This document shows, in pieces, positions 47,101 through 55,708 of a stretch of DNA of 64,000 nt. The notes below the pieces were generated by a model. That model worked only from the letters and a program-made list of their open reading frames with translations, ran no database searches and was not told where the DNA came from. Position 1 is the first letter of the stretch; each line of letters opens with the position of its first letter. A program made the position numbers and the translations under genes. Source of the stretch: CAIWAH01 sp964602595 (GTDB lineage Bacteria > Verrucomicrobiota > Verrucomicrobiia > Limisphaerales > UBA9464); the NCBI GenBank assembly GCA_964602595.1, contig CAZRRO010000005.1:1-64000 (forward strand), written 5' to 3'.

Positions 47101-47834
47101 TTCGGGTCGGACGTCGCGTCTACGCTCGGAACGGGTCTTTTCGCGACCCCAAGTGTCCAGGGTTTGAGCCTGTCCTCTCCCTAACTCAGAGTTCTCCTTA
47201 CGGGAAGCTCTCTCCCTACATGCTTCGAAACGAGAGAGGAGTCATCTTGGAGAACTTGTGGCAGTTTTCTAAGGTCTACTCGCACGTGCCCAAGACAACG
47301 CAGTACTACTCTCGGTACGATCAGCGTGTAATCTGGAATCATCCTGCCGAGGTTCACTTCACCCAGGAAGAAGAAACCGAGGCTTTCTGGAACTGGCGCG
47401 AGAAGGGGTTGGCTTCAGAGTACCCCATTCGCTACCCAGTGGGAATTAAGCACCGTCACAACTGCCTGCACAGTTTGATCGAGACTAAGCGAGTGGAACG
47501 AGACGGAGAAGTGGAAGTGACTCACGAAAGAGTCGAGTACATCTCAGCCAGGTGTCAGTTGTACGTTCCTGAGTACCTCCGAGCTGTCAGGAAGGAAGAA
47601 CAGTTCGGGGTCTTGAAACGTAAGTTGAAACAGGGGATCAATCTCCTCATCATCGAGGTGGACGGACCCCATCAGGAGAGCCTGCAGTACTACCGAGAGA
47701 AGTACGGGGTTGACGAAACCTTCATCGTCTGCGACACTGTTCTGGCTAACCGACACAACCTCTCCCTCTTTTTGTACGACGCTCTGCACCCGTACGGTCA
47801 CGGGTACTGTTTGGCTGAGGCTCTGCTAAGTTAA
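47097..47834 (+). CDS. conserved viral protein of unknown function, 245 aa
   Basis: From ATG 47097 (MIRVGRRVYARNGSF). It has the marks of a family I have seen in giant viruses and phages: YARNGSFRDP, SPYGKLSPYML, NLWQFSKVY, YSRYDQRVIW, and LLIIEVDGPHQES, with a C-terminal YGHGYCLAEALL. The strong run IEVDGP suggests a catalytic or nucleotide-binding site, but no reaction is known to me. The start overlaps the stop of the preceding frame. Confidence 0.75.
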   Translation: MIRVGRRVYARNGSFRDPKCPGFEPVLSLTQSSPYGKLSPYMLRNERGVILENLWQFSKVYSHVPKTTQYYSRYDQRVIWNHPAEVHFTQEEETEAFWNWREKGLASEYPIRYPVGIKHRHNCLHSLIETKRVERDGEVEVTHERVEYISARCQLYVPEYLRAVRKEEQFGVLKRKLKQGINLLIIEVDGPHQESLQYYREKYGVDETFIVCDTVLANRHNLSLFLYDALHPYGHGYCLAEALLS

Positions 47835-47838
47835 AAAA

Positions 47839-47860
47839 GTAATACTTCGAGAAGTATTAC
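47839..47860. terminator. 3' hairpin, perfect 22-base palindrome
   Basis: Half-site GTAATACTTCG, between the convergent ends at 47834 and 47861. Confidence 0.85.
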
Positions 47861-48598
47861 TCAATAGTCTTCCCTTGCCCTCTGAATCTCGATCTTCATC
47901 ACCCCGTCGTCCAGGTTCCGATCCTCCATCCTCTCTTCATCTCCCTTCGGACTCTTTGGGTCTTTTTCCTCCTTAAACCCTTCACTCTTGGCCCTCTCTC
48001 GGGGCTCTTCTTCTGCTCTCGCTTCTTCCGGCTCGATCATTCGCGAGGGAGGTTTAGACCCGCCGTGAATGGCAATCTTACTGTCGATCCCGATCTGGTC
48101 GGTCGTGGGGAGTCCCAATATCGGGGCCTTCTTGTTGTACTCAGTCACGGTCTCTTCAGAGATAGCCAAAGGATCCTCGTTAATCTGGTTGTAGTTCTCT
48201 GAGATCCAGCGGTAGTAGTCGTCGGCTCTTTCTCTACTCTTACGAGGGCGAGAGAGTTGGCGTCGAACGTTGTTAGTGAAAGAGGAGTACTTGCGAATGT
48301 TCCGGTTCAAGTCTGAGACCTGAGCCCCGTACTCAGCTGTGTTGAGATACCCTTGTGACATGGAGGAGATGAAGGAGAGGATCACCGAGAAGAAGATGAT
48401 CACGGTAGAGTTGTCTACTCCGATAGCTAAACTTAGGGCTCCTAGTCCCCCGCTCAGAGTAGAGATAACTACACTGGCCTTCTTTAACCTCTCGAACTTG
48501 CGCTCGAGGACTGATTTGTCGCGATCGTACATCCAGATGTACCCTCGGGCACAGTTGCCGAGAGACTGAAGTTGCTCCTCGATCTCTTTCGTCCACAT
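47861..48598 (-). CDS. SLATT-like two-helix membrane protein
   Basis: 245 aa from ATG 48598 (MWTKEIEEQLQSLGN). Two membrane helices, about residues 46-66 (ASVVISTLSGGLGALSLAIG) and 70-88 (STVIIFFSVILSFISSMS), are followed by a long charged helical region (QVSDLNRNIRKYSSF). This is the SLATT layout, known as a pore-forming effector in prokaryotic nucleotide-signalling systems and seen in some giant viruses. The C-terminus is a polar, acidic tail. Confidence 0.6.
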   Translation of the reverse strand: MWTKEIEEQLQSLGNCARGYIWMYDRDKSVLERKFERLKKASVVISTLSGGLGALSLAIGVDNSTVIIFFSVILSFISSMSQGYLNTAEYGAQVSDLNRNIRKYSSFTNNVRRQLSRPRKSRERADDYYRWISENYNQINEDPLAISEETVTEYNKKAPILGLPTTDQIGIDSKIAIHGGSKPPSRMIEPEEARAEEEPRERAKSEGFKEEKDPKSPKGDEERMEDRNLDDGVMKIEIQRAREDY

Positions 48599-48733
48599 CC
48601 TTCGTCGTCTTTCTCTTCGTCGTATTCGTCGTACTTTACTGTAAACACTCTTGTTTACATATATCACGAAGAGAAAGTCACGAAACTTTTCTTCACCACT
48701 TCAAACGAGGTCCCGACGTTAAAAGCGAGAAGA

Positions 48734-51700
48734 ATGAACATCAACGATTTCCTCCCTGCTTACCCGAACCCTCACTCCAAGCCCGATGACTTATTTGACC
48801 TCTTCCCGGGAAACTTTTACTCTTCTCTCTTCCGAAAGAAGGAGTTTCACCAGCTTCAACTGGACCCTTCCCGTCCTGCTCTCCCGAAGGTGGAAGGAGA
48901 GTTCACCCCTCAGGAGCAACAGATTTACGCCAGTCGCTACGCCTCTTATCACACCCTTTACGATCGGCAACTGATCTTTCACTCGATGGGAACAGGTAAG
49001 ACGGCTCTGGCTGTCTTGATAGTAGAGAAGAACCTGGCTCACGGGTTCGTCGGGGCCTTGATCTGTGTGTCAGGGAAGAAGTTCGAGAGTACTTTCATTA
49101 ATGAGGTGAAGAAGTTGACCGGGCAGAAGTACTTCCCGGTTAAGCACGCCGAAATGACCAAGAAACAGCTCGACGCCGCTATCAAGAAGAACATTAAGTC
49201 GGTCTACTCCTTCCTGCGCTTCTCCGCCTTTGCTAACCGTCTGGCTCGGTACGAGGGCGGGGACAAAGCTGGGATGTTGAGAGATACCTACTCCAACCGA
49301 GTCATCATCATCGACGAGGTTCACAACCTTCGCCAAGATGAGAAAGAGTCCAAGGCGGGTGAGGGGGACGAAGAGGATGACGAAGGAGAGATGCTCCCAA
49401 AGATAAAGAATGAAAGGAAGGAGAAGGGCGAAAGGAAGGAGAAGCGAGAGGAAGGGGACGGGAAAGAAGAGAAGAAACGAGAGAGAAAAGACCCCAAACG
49501 TCACAACATTCAGGCCTTTCACCTCCTCCTTCACTCCGTGGTCAACACTAAGCAGATCCTGATGACGGGGAGCTGTATGAAGGATCGGTGGAGCGAGATA
49601 GCTGATATTTGCAACTTGATTCTCCCCATGGATAAGCAGCTCCCGATCGGGAACGGGTTTGAAGAAGCTTACTCTAACGATGGTGTCACTATCGAGAACC
49701 AAGAGGAGCTCAGGAACCTGCTCAAGGGGATGGTCTCGAGTCTGCGCACCATCCCTTCTAACGTCAAACGTGAGTTCGTGGGACAACTTCTCCCTGGTAT
49801 GTCCGTCTTCAAGCTGGACTTGTGCCGAATGTCTCCCTTTCAAGCCAACGCTTACCAAGAAGCTTACGCTAAGGACAGAGAAGGGAAGCAGAAGACGGGT
49901 ATCTACCTGGCCTCGACTCAAGCTTCTAACTTTGTCTTTCCCGACGGGAGTTACGGGAAGGTGGGGTACGAGAAGTACCTCAACGTGACCAAGAAGAAGC
50001 CGAACCTCCTGATGGAGAAAGCCAAGAAAGGGACTCGTACTTTCCCTATCCCCACGCTGAAACCCGAGTTCCGCATCATTCTCACCAGCGGAGTCAACGA
50101 GAACATGATCCGCTTCCCGGAGAAGTACTCTCCTACTCAGACTCGCGCTGAAGAGGAGAAGTTGCTGGCTAACATTCACCGCTTCTCGGCTAAGTATGCT
50201 AAGAGTATCAGTGACGTGTTGGATCAGCGTCTGGGGAAGAGAGGGAACAGTTTCATCTACAACCTCTCCGTCTCGGGGAGTGGGCTGGTCTTGTTCGCTC
50301 GGTTACTGGAACTGTTCGGGTACACTCGTTCTGAACGCGGAGAAGAGAAGACACCGGGAAAACGGTACGCTCTCCTCACTCACCTCACTACTGACGACGA
50401 GGGCACCGTCATCGCTAACATTCAGAGAATGTGTAACCGTCCCGAGAACGCGCAAGGTGAGTACCTGCAGGTAGTACTAGGGAGTCGGACGGCTGGAGAA
50501 GGTATCTCCTTCTACAACGTGGAGAACATCGGGATGCAGACGAGTTGGTGGAACTACGGTCCCATCGACCAAGCTATCTTTCGTGGTATTCGGTACCGCT
50601 CGCACGAGGTGATCGAGGAGATCATGCGCAAGCAAGGGAAAGAGTTCAAGGTCAAGATTCATCACTACGCTTCCGTCGCCGACAATCCTGACGAGTGTAT
50701 CGACGTGATTATGTACCGGACCAGTGAGGACAAGGATCGAAGGATCAAACTGGGAGAGAGACTCCTGAAAGAGATCTCTTACGACTGTGCCAACAACCGG
50801 AAAGTGAACATGCGCGGAGTTGACGGTTCTCGAGAGTGCGACTACACTACTTGCGTGTACCAGTGCGAAGGAGTTCTGGCCGAAGAACTCGACGACATGA
50901 CAGAAGTAGACCACTCTTCCTTCAACAACTTTTACTACCAGTCAGAAGAGAACGGGATCGTGGACGAACTTCGAAAGATGTACCGTGTCTCCTTCAGTTA
51001 CACCTTTACTGAGCTGCTTGCTCGCTTGACAGAGTACCAGCCTTTCGTTGTCTTGACGGTCCTCAAGAACGTCATTCACCAGAACTTCCCCTTCACTAAC
51101 AAGTACGGGTTCCGTTCTTACCTGAAAGAGTACAACGACACCTACTTTCTGGCTGACAGCATGGATCAACTAGTGACCTCCTTCTCGTCCTACTACACTT
51201 CAGCTCCGGCTGTCAAGCGTGTGGTCCCGTTCAGCGAGTACCTCTCAGAACACCGTCAGCAGTACAACCTGACCCTGCTGGAGAGTCTCAATCAGGCTAT
51301 TCAAGCTAACGATTACACTCGAGTCCGGGAAACGTGGATTAAACTCTCTGATGAGATCAAGGAGGAGATCATCGAGGCCGTGGTCAACGCTGACGATTTC
51401 GGAGGCTCAAGTGAGAGAGACACTTTCAGAGATTGGCTCCTGGATTTGGCCAGGGCTAGTGTCAGGAAGATCTCTGACGAACTGGTAGTCAGTACTTTCC
51501 TCCCTCAGTACCGTTGCCGCGACGCGAGAGGAGCGTGGAGAGACTGCGCGGAAGAAGATAAGATTCAGGAGTTGCTCAAGAACGTGGGGAAGGAAGAAGT
51601 CAAGAACGTGGAAGCGAGTCCTTACTACGGGATTGTTAACAAGGTTAAGTTCAACCAAGGGAAGGGATGGAAGGAAGGGTTCTGGATCTACGACAATCTG

Positions 51701-52051
51701 GTGGCTAAGACAGTCAAGCCCGGAGACAAGAGAAAAGAACAGAAGGGAGTGAAGTGTTCCACTGGCAAGTACACTCTGGGGGCCATGGCTGAGATCGCCT
51801 TCAACTTCGGGTTGGACGCCGAGAACAGCAAGGATGCCCCGCTCAGTCTGCAGAAGATTCGGGATGCTCTCCGGGCAGACTCTAAGGTCAGTACTAAGTT
51901 CTTGACTGTTCCAGAAGAAGACACTCGTAGGTTCTTCAGGCTGTACAAGGCTACCGCGCAAGGGTTGTGCATGATGCTACACAACTACTTCCGAGACAAC
52001 CAGCTGTTGGTTTACACTGAAGAGACGACTATGAAGAGGACGGTTAAGTGA
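48734..52051 (+). CDS. D6/D11-type SF2 helicase/ATPase
   Basis: 1105 aa from ATG 48734 (MNINDFLPAYPN). Motif I is FHSMGTGKTAL (about 85), motif II IIIDEVHNLR (DEVH, about 193), and motif VI QAIFRGIRYRSH (about 617). An acidic/basic low-complexity insert follows motif II (residues 205-255). Poxvirus relatives act in early transcription initiation (D6) or termination (D11/NPH-I). Which role applies is not clear. Confidence 0.85.
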   Translation: MNINDFLPAYPNPHSKPDDLFDLFPGNFYSSLFRKKEFHQLQLDPSRPALPKVEGEFTPQEQQIYASRYASYHTLYDRQLIFHSMGTGKTALAVLIVEKNLAHGFVGALICVSGKKFESTFINEVKKLTGQKYFPVKHAEMTKKQLDAAIKKNIKSVYSFLRFSAFANRLARYEGGDKAGMLRDTYSNRVIIIDEVHNLRQDEKESKAGEGDEEDDEGEMLPKIKNERKEKGERKEKREEGDGKEEKKRERKDPKRHNIQAFHLLLHSVVNTKQILMTGSCMKDRWSEIADICNLILPMDKQLPIGNGFEEAYSNDGVTIENQEELRNLLKGMVSSLRTIPSNVKREFVGQLLPGMSVFKLDLCRMSPFQANAYQEAYAKDREGKQKTGIYLASTQASNFVFPDGSYGKVGYEKYLNVTKKKPNLLMEKAKKGTRTFPIPTLKPEFRIILTSGVNENMIRFPEKYSPTQTRAEEEKLLANIHRFSAKYAKSISDVLDQRLGKRGNSFIYNLSVSGSGLVLFARLLELFGYTRSERGEEKTPGKRYALLTHLTTDDEGTVIANIQRMCNRPENAQGEYLQVVLGSRTAGEGISFYNVENIGMQTSWWNYGPIDQAIFRGIRYRSHEVIEEIMRKQGKEFKVKIHHYASVADNPDECIDVIMYRTSEDKDRRIKLGERLLKEISYDCANNRKVNMRGVDGSRECDYTTCVYQCEGVLAEELDDMTEVDHSSFNNFYYQSEENGIVDELRKMYRVSFSYTFTELLARLTEYQPFVVLTVLKNVIHQNFPFTNKYGFRSYLKEYNDTYFLADSMDQLVTSFSSYYTSAPAVKRVVPFSEYLSEHRQQYNLTLLESLNQAIQANDYTRVRETWIKLSDEIKEEIIEAVVNADDFGGSSERDTFRDWLLDLARASVRKISDELVVSTFLPQYRCRDARGAWRDCAEEDKIQELLKNVGKEEVKNVEASPYYGIVNKVKFNQGKGWKEGFWIYDNLVAKTVKPGDKRKEQKGVKCSTGKYTLGAMAEIAFNFGLDAENSKDAPLSLQKIRDALRADSKVSTKFLTVPEEDTRRFFRLYKATAQGLCMMLHNYFRDNQLLVYTEETTMKRTVK

Positions 52052-52094
52052 GTGAAGCGAACAGTGAGTGAAGCGAACAGTGAGTGAAGCGAAC
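52047..52094. repeat. 16-base tandem repeat after the helicase gene
   Basis: Three copies of AGTGAGTGAAGCGAAC. The first includes the TGA stop. A 22-base hairpin follows. Confidence 0.85.
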
Positions 52095-52102
52095 AAAAGA
52101 AA

Positions 52103-52124
52103 GTAAGACACCGTGGTGTCTTAC
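52103..52124. terminator. 3' hairpin, 22 bases
   Basis: Arms GTAAGACAC / GTGTCTTAC, loop CGTG. The last base is the first base of the minus gene's stop. Confidence 0.85.
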
Positions 52125-52987
52125 TAAACAGCAACTCCTCGTAGGGCGCAAGAGTGCGCATTTCGACGCATGATCAGGTGCACTAGCGTAGTGGCTTGGA
52201 AAGAGAATTCTTGGTGTGCTCTCGGGATGGTGATAGTCACGCAAGCTCTTCCTCCTGCAACGATCCCAAACTCAGAGAGAATGCATTCAGACGGGATCTC
52301 AGTCAGAAGAACTCGGACTGGTACGTCAGTTGGAACCTCCAAGAGATTGGAGCAAACCTCTACTTGCTTGTTCTGAACTACCATACTGAGGTGAGAGATG
52401 AAGTCATCCCCGAAGATGTTGTTAGGGAACCTGAGTGTGTTACTACTCCGTGCCATCATCGCGCTCATCTCTTGTGGAGTCATTCTCGAGGGACCGATCG
52501 GGCGTGGGTACTTACGTTCGGGTTCCTCGCGATCACCCCTCTGTTCCGGAGTAAGAGGGCGAGGACCGATCGGGACAGTCAGCAGTTCGTCGATTCTTTC
52601 GCGGGGCCTCTCAACTCTCGGTCTCTCTTCTCTCTGAAAAGGTCTCGGAATCTCCCTTTGATCGCGTATCTCGTCGAGAAGGCGGTGAGTAACGGTGTTG
52701 GGGTCTGAACGACGGTCCTCCCGCACTCTCTCCTCCCGCACTCTCTCCTCCCGCACTCGATCCGGATCAGAGAAAGATCCCAACCGGATCAACCTCTCGT
52801 ACAACTTTCGGGCAGCTGAACTCTCCGCTTCTACTTTACTCGCCCCCAACTCCCCTGTCTCAGCGTACTCGCAAGCACTTACTCTGCACTCCCACCGCCC
52901 TCCTCTCTCCACGGTAGTGTAAATCGGGAGCGGAACCTTGACACGTTGGCAGTACTCTTGCAGCTGACACTTCCAGGGCTTACTCAT
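52124..52987 (-). CDS. double-stranded RNA-binding domain protein
   Basis: 287 aa from ATG 52987 (MSKPWKCQLQEYCQRV). Residues 3-70 fit a dsRBD: LQEYCQRVKVPLPIY, a beta stretch RWECRVSACEY, then GASKVEAESSAARKLYERL, which matches the G-x-SK-xx-A-xx-xAA helix that contacts RNA. VREER repeats and a basic/acidic linker follow, then a C-terminal beta-rich part. By analogy with poxvirus E3 it could shield dsRNA from host sensing. Its ATG overlaps the upstream gene's stop (ATGAGTAA). Confidence 0.75.
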   Translation of the reverse strand: MSKPWKCQLQEYCQRVKVPLPIYTTVERGGRWECRVSACEYAETGELGASKVEAESSAARKLYERLIRLGSFSDPDRVREERVREERVREDRRSDPNTVTHRLLDEIRDQREIPRPFQREERPRVERPRERIDELLTVPIGPRPLTPEQRGDREEPERKYPRPIGPSRMTPQEMSAMMARSSNTLRFPNNIFGDDFISHLSMVVQNKQVEVCSNLLEVPTDVPVRVLLTEIPSECILSEFGIVAGGRACVTITIPRAHQEFSFQATTLVHLIMRRNAHSCALRGVAV

Positions 52988-53798
52988 CGGGTTTGTCGGC
53001 GTCGGGTACTTCATTCTCTCCTCCTTCGTTTAGATAAGAACTCAACCTCGCTTTCAGTTCCTCGCAGACAGGGAGGCGGTAGGCGATCACGCACTCGAGA
53101 TCCTCGTCGTTGAGGTAAGCTTCCACGTTCCCAGAGGGGTTCTGAACCCCCACCACCTTCTTGTTCTCGAAGACTAACTCCGAGTAGCGATGTTCACTGT
53201 TCCCGAACTTGTTCTTGTACAACACAAACTTGTTAGTATCCAAGTGCATCTCCTCGATCAGGTGGACTCGACAGTGTGTCTCGCTGGGAGAGAACTTAGA
53301 GATACTCTTCCCGCAACACTTTCTTGTCCCGCTCAGTTTGAAGACACACTTGGTGATCTTGTGCTTAGCGCAGAGACTGTCACCTACTGCTAGAGAACCC
53401 CCACAAGCTTGACCTTTCCGTGCTCCCGCTTTCATCAGAGCGGGACAGGTCTCCTGGCTCATTTCACGCGGAGCATGAATCTTGCAGAGACTGTTGGCGA
53501 AGACCTTTCTCCGACACAACTGTCCTTTCCGGGTCCCAGACTTAAGCACAGCCGTACAGCTTGGTTCTCCAGGTTTGAGGTCGTGGTGCTTCTCTTCCGG
53601 GGACCCGGGTGAGGGCGAGACTGACTCGCCCTGATGCGAGACTGGAGAGTCTACCTCGATAGTCTGGGTTAACCTTCTCAGTACCTCTCGGGCGAGAGGG
53701 TCACTCACTTCCCTCTCGAACAGTTCTACTAATCGAGTGTACTGTTTCCGTACCTCCTCTCGAGCGTACTTACAGACAGCTACGTGCACCTCCTCCAT
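52980..53798 (-). CDS. protein with repeated zinc-binding modules
   Basis: 272 aa from ATG 53798 (MEEVHVAVCKYAREE). Three cysteine modules at about 80-170 share the pattern GxRKGQxC...SLCxxH: SGTRKGQLCRRK...SLCKIH, AGARKGQACGGS...SLCAKH, and SGTRKCCGK...HCRVH. Such modules are known from other large DNA viruses and probably bind zinc. The C-terminus is acidic. A GTG start upstream is rejected because of the promoter distance. It overlaps the dsRBD gene by 8 bases. Confidence 0.7.
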   Translation of the reverse strand: MEEVHVAVCKYAREEVRKQYTRLVELFEREVSDPLAREVLRRLTQTIEVDSPVSHQGESVSPSPGSPEEKHHDLKPGEPSCTAVLKSGTRKGQLCRRKVFANSLCKIHAPREMSQETCPALMKAGARKGQACGGSLAVGDSLCAKHKITKCVFKLSGTRKCCGKSISKFSPSETHCRVHLIEEMHLDTNKFVLYKNKFGNSEHRYSELVFENKKVVGVQNPSGNVEAYLNDEDLECVIAYRLPVCEELKARLSSYLNEGGENEVPDADKPDE

Positions 53799-53826
53799 TT
53801 GTCTTTGAGTCCTAGCCACACTTAAA

Positions 53827-53838
53827 GGCTCATTTTTA
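53827..53838 (-). promoter_or_regulatory. promoter word TAAAAATGAGCC
   Basis: Minus strand, 28 bases before ATG 53798. Confidence 0.65.
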
Positions 53839-53849
53839 TCAGCAAGAAA

Positions 53850-54365
53850 ATGTGGTCACTCTTCACCTTTTTGATGGGGTCGCTGGCCGGGTTGGCAGTG
53901 AGTCGCGTCTACGAGAACTGGGATGACATCGAGAGGGTGAGGCGGGTCATCGCTGAGAAGGAGAATTCTTGGGGGAGAGTCTGGTGGTTAACGGTGAAGA
54001 ACATCTACCGCTTGAAGAGAGAGCAGCTTAACTCCTGGATTAACACTCGGTACCGCTCCACTCAGGCTTTGGGGGGTTCTATGTTTGCCATCAATTACTA
54101 CCACAAAAGAAGGAAGTACCGAATCGTCTTCAAGGATGAGAGCGTGCTCAGTCCCATGGTCCAAGCCTTTGATCGAGAGGGGAACGACGTCACTACCACT
54201 TTCATCGAGCTACTGGGGCCTAATCTCAACTTTCACCGCCACACCTACACGGCTAAGCAGATCGGAGTCAATCAGGTACACCTAGAGGAGAAAGTTCTCT
54301 CATTTGAAGAGCACGAGACTGTCCACCACTTCACCCCAGAAGAGTTGGAGAGGTTTAAGAAGTAA
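53850..54365 (+). CDS. signal-anchored unknown protein
   Basis: 171 aa. It begins MWSLFTFLMGSLAGLAVSRVY, a short anchor, then a charged helix and a beta-rich part with YRIVFKDESVLSPMVQAF. The stop TAA lies in a hairpin arm. No family recognised. Confidence 0.65.
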   Translation: MWSLFTFLMGSLAGLAVSRVYENWDDIERVRRVIAEKENSWGRVWWLTVKNIYRLKREQLNSWINTRYRSTQALGGSMFAINYYHKRRKYRIVFKDESVLSPMVQAFDREGNDVTTTFIELLGPNLNFHRHTYTAKQIGVNQVHLEEKVLSFEEHETVHHFTPEELERFKK

Positions 54366-54383
54366 GACTCCTCAGAGTCTTAC
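54362..54383. terminator. 3' hairpin holding the stop codon
   Basis: Arms GTAAGACTC / GAGTCTTAC, loop CTCA. The TAA at 54363-54365 ends the gene before it. Confidence 0.85.
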
Positions 54384-54394
54384 GTAATAACGAA

Positions 54395-54937
54395 TTAATC
54401 TTCACTTTCACTCCACCGCACCGTGTACCCTTGCAGATATTCCTCGACCTCGTACCCCAACTTTTCCAGCCACGTTCTCAACCTCGCTACTTCCTCTTCG
54501 TCGTCGTAGTAAGCAGTCTTGAACTCAATCTCACTTTGTCCCTCTGAACGAGCCCTGTGAATGTCTCCCATCACTGCGAGTCTGATACGAGAGAGGCCGG
54601 AAACCTCTTGCAACTGTTGCTGTCGTTGGGAAACTCGGGTCGCTTCTCGGGCACTAGCAGCGGTGATGATAACGTCAGCCGCGATCAGTTCTTCTTCTTT
54701 GAAGAGATCCTTGCAAACTTGTTTGATGATCGTTTCCTTGTTGTACGGGGTCATGTCGACGCGAAGGTGTTCGAGAGCCTCATCTAACCACCTCGCAATT
54801 ATGCGGTCCCTAAACCTTGGAGAAAGGGGCACTTTCTTGTTCCGTTCTTGCAGGTACTCAACCAGCATACTCTCTAGGTTGATGGTGTTGCGACCTCCGA
54901 ACCCAGAAAGAGCTTTGGCGATGGTAGAGAGGTCCAT
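54395..54937 (-). CDS. unknown helical protein, 180 aa
   Basis: Starts MDLSTIAKALSGFGGR. Helical, with a QRQQQLQEV stretch and an acidic region before the last 35 residues. No family recognised. A promoter word AAAACTGAACC lies 37 bases upstream. Confidence 0.65.
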   Translation of the reverse strand: MDLSTIAKALSGFGGRNTINLESMLVEYLQERNKKVPLSPRFRDRIIARWLDEALEHLRVDMTPYNKETIIKQVCKDLFKEEELIAADVIITAASAREATRVSQRQQQLQEVSGLSRIRLAVMGDIHRARSEGQSEIEFKTAYYDDEEEVARLRTWLEKLGYEVEEYLQGYTVRWSESED

Positions 54938-54973
54938 GCGATGAGGTGAGTTGGAGAAGGGTGATTTGAGAGT

Positions 54974-54984
54974 GGTTCAGTTTT
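54974..54984 (-). promoter_or_regulatory. promoter word AAAACTGAACC
   Basis: Minus strand, 37 bases before ATG 54937. The tail (ACC) departs from the consensus. Confidence 0.45.
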
Positions 54985-54999
54985 GACGAGTAAGAATAC

Positions 55000-55010
55000 A
55001 AAAGTGATCT
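55000..55010 (+). promoter_or_regulatory. promoter word AAAAGTGATCT
   Basis: 29 bases before ATG 55040. Confidence 0.6.
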
Positions 55011-55039
55011 ATGAAAAGACTCATAAGCACATCAAAACG

Positions 55040-55690
55040 ATGGTCTCGATAGGACCCAGGAAGTACAAGAGTAAGACAGAAGCTGTTGCGACAGTCAGAG
55101 AGTTACTGAAACAGTTAGTTCCAAGAGAAATCAAGGCTGGAGAAGAACACTTCGATTTCTTCTCCGATCTACTAGCCAATCATTCTAAACAAGCTGAGAA
55201 GGTAGGGTGCGGCGTTTTCTCCTTCATCATTAAGAAGAACACTAGAAACACCTCAGCTAACGCAACTGATATTCGTCGAGTTGACGGAAGTGTTGAAGAT
55301 TTCAGCTGGAAAAAATGCGCCGAGTGTGCTCCAGGTGATACAGTCGATCAGAAGCTTGAGAAAGCACTACGCGAAGCGATTGAACCTTTTACTCAAGCGT
55401 TCAGACAACGATCTATTCGACAATGTGCCAAGTGTAAGATAAGTGACCTTCCTGAGAACAAGTTTCACGTTGACCACAAAACTCCTTCTTTCCACACTAT
55501 CTTTGTAGGGTTCAAGAAATGGTGGCTTCTTTCCCCACATCCTACCAGTTTTGATTCAGCTGAATCCGACACACCTTGTTTCCGAGAGGTAGATAGTCTG
55601 TACAGACAAGTGTGGGTCAACTACCACAACGAGAGAGCTCAGTACCAGATGTTGTGTTACAAGTGCAACCTTTCAAAAGGTAGTAAGTAA
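55040..55690 (+). CDS. HNH-like endonuclease with an N-terminal DUF3223/DCL-like part
   Basis: 216 aa from ATG 55040 (MVSIGPRKYKSKTEA). The N-terminal 80 residues (SKTEAVATVRELLKQLV, HFDFFSDLLANHSKQAEKVG) resemble a DCL/DUF3223 module. The C-terminal part has two cysteine pairs around CAKCKISDLPENKFHVDHKT and YHNERAQYQMLCYKCNLSKG, a zinc-bound HNH nuclease layout. Such genes often move on their own. It is more A/T-rich than its neighbours and sits beside another nuclease and the intein-bearing polymerase. Confidence 0.7.
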   Translation: MVSIGPRKYKSKTEAVATVRELLKQLVPREIKAGEEHFDFFSDLLANHSKQAEKVGCGVFSFIIKKNTRNTSANATDIRRVDGSVEDFSWKKCAECAPGDTVDQKLEKALREAIEPFTQAFRQRSIRQCAKCKISDLPENKFHVDHKTPSFHTIFVGFKKWWLLSPHPTSFDSAESDTPCFREVDSLYRQVWVNYHNERAQYQMLCYKCNLSKGSK

Positions 55691-55708
55691 GACTGCGCGC
55701 AGTCTTAC
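55687..55708. terminator. 3' hairpin, both convergent stops in it
   Basis: Perfect 22-base palindrome, half-site GTAAGACTGCG. The left TAA ends the HNH gene, the right TTA is the stop of the minus gene at 55705. Confidence 0.88.

Noticed and set aside
49070..50179. 369-codon minus-strand frame opposite the helicase gene
   Set aside because: A shadow of the helicase frame; it has no promoter word and no hairpin at its end.
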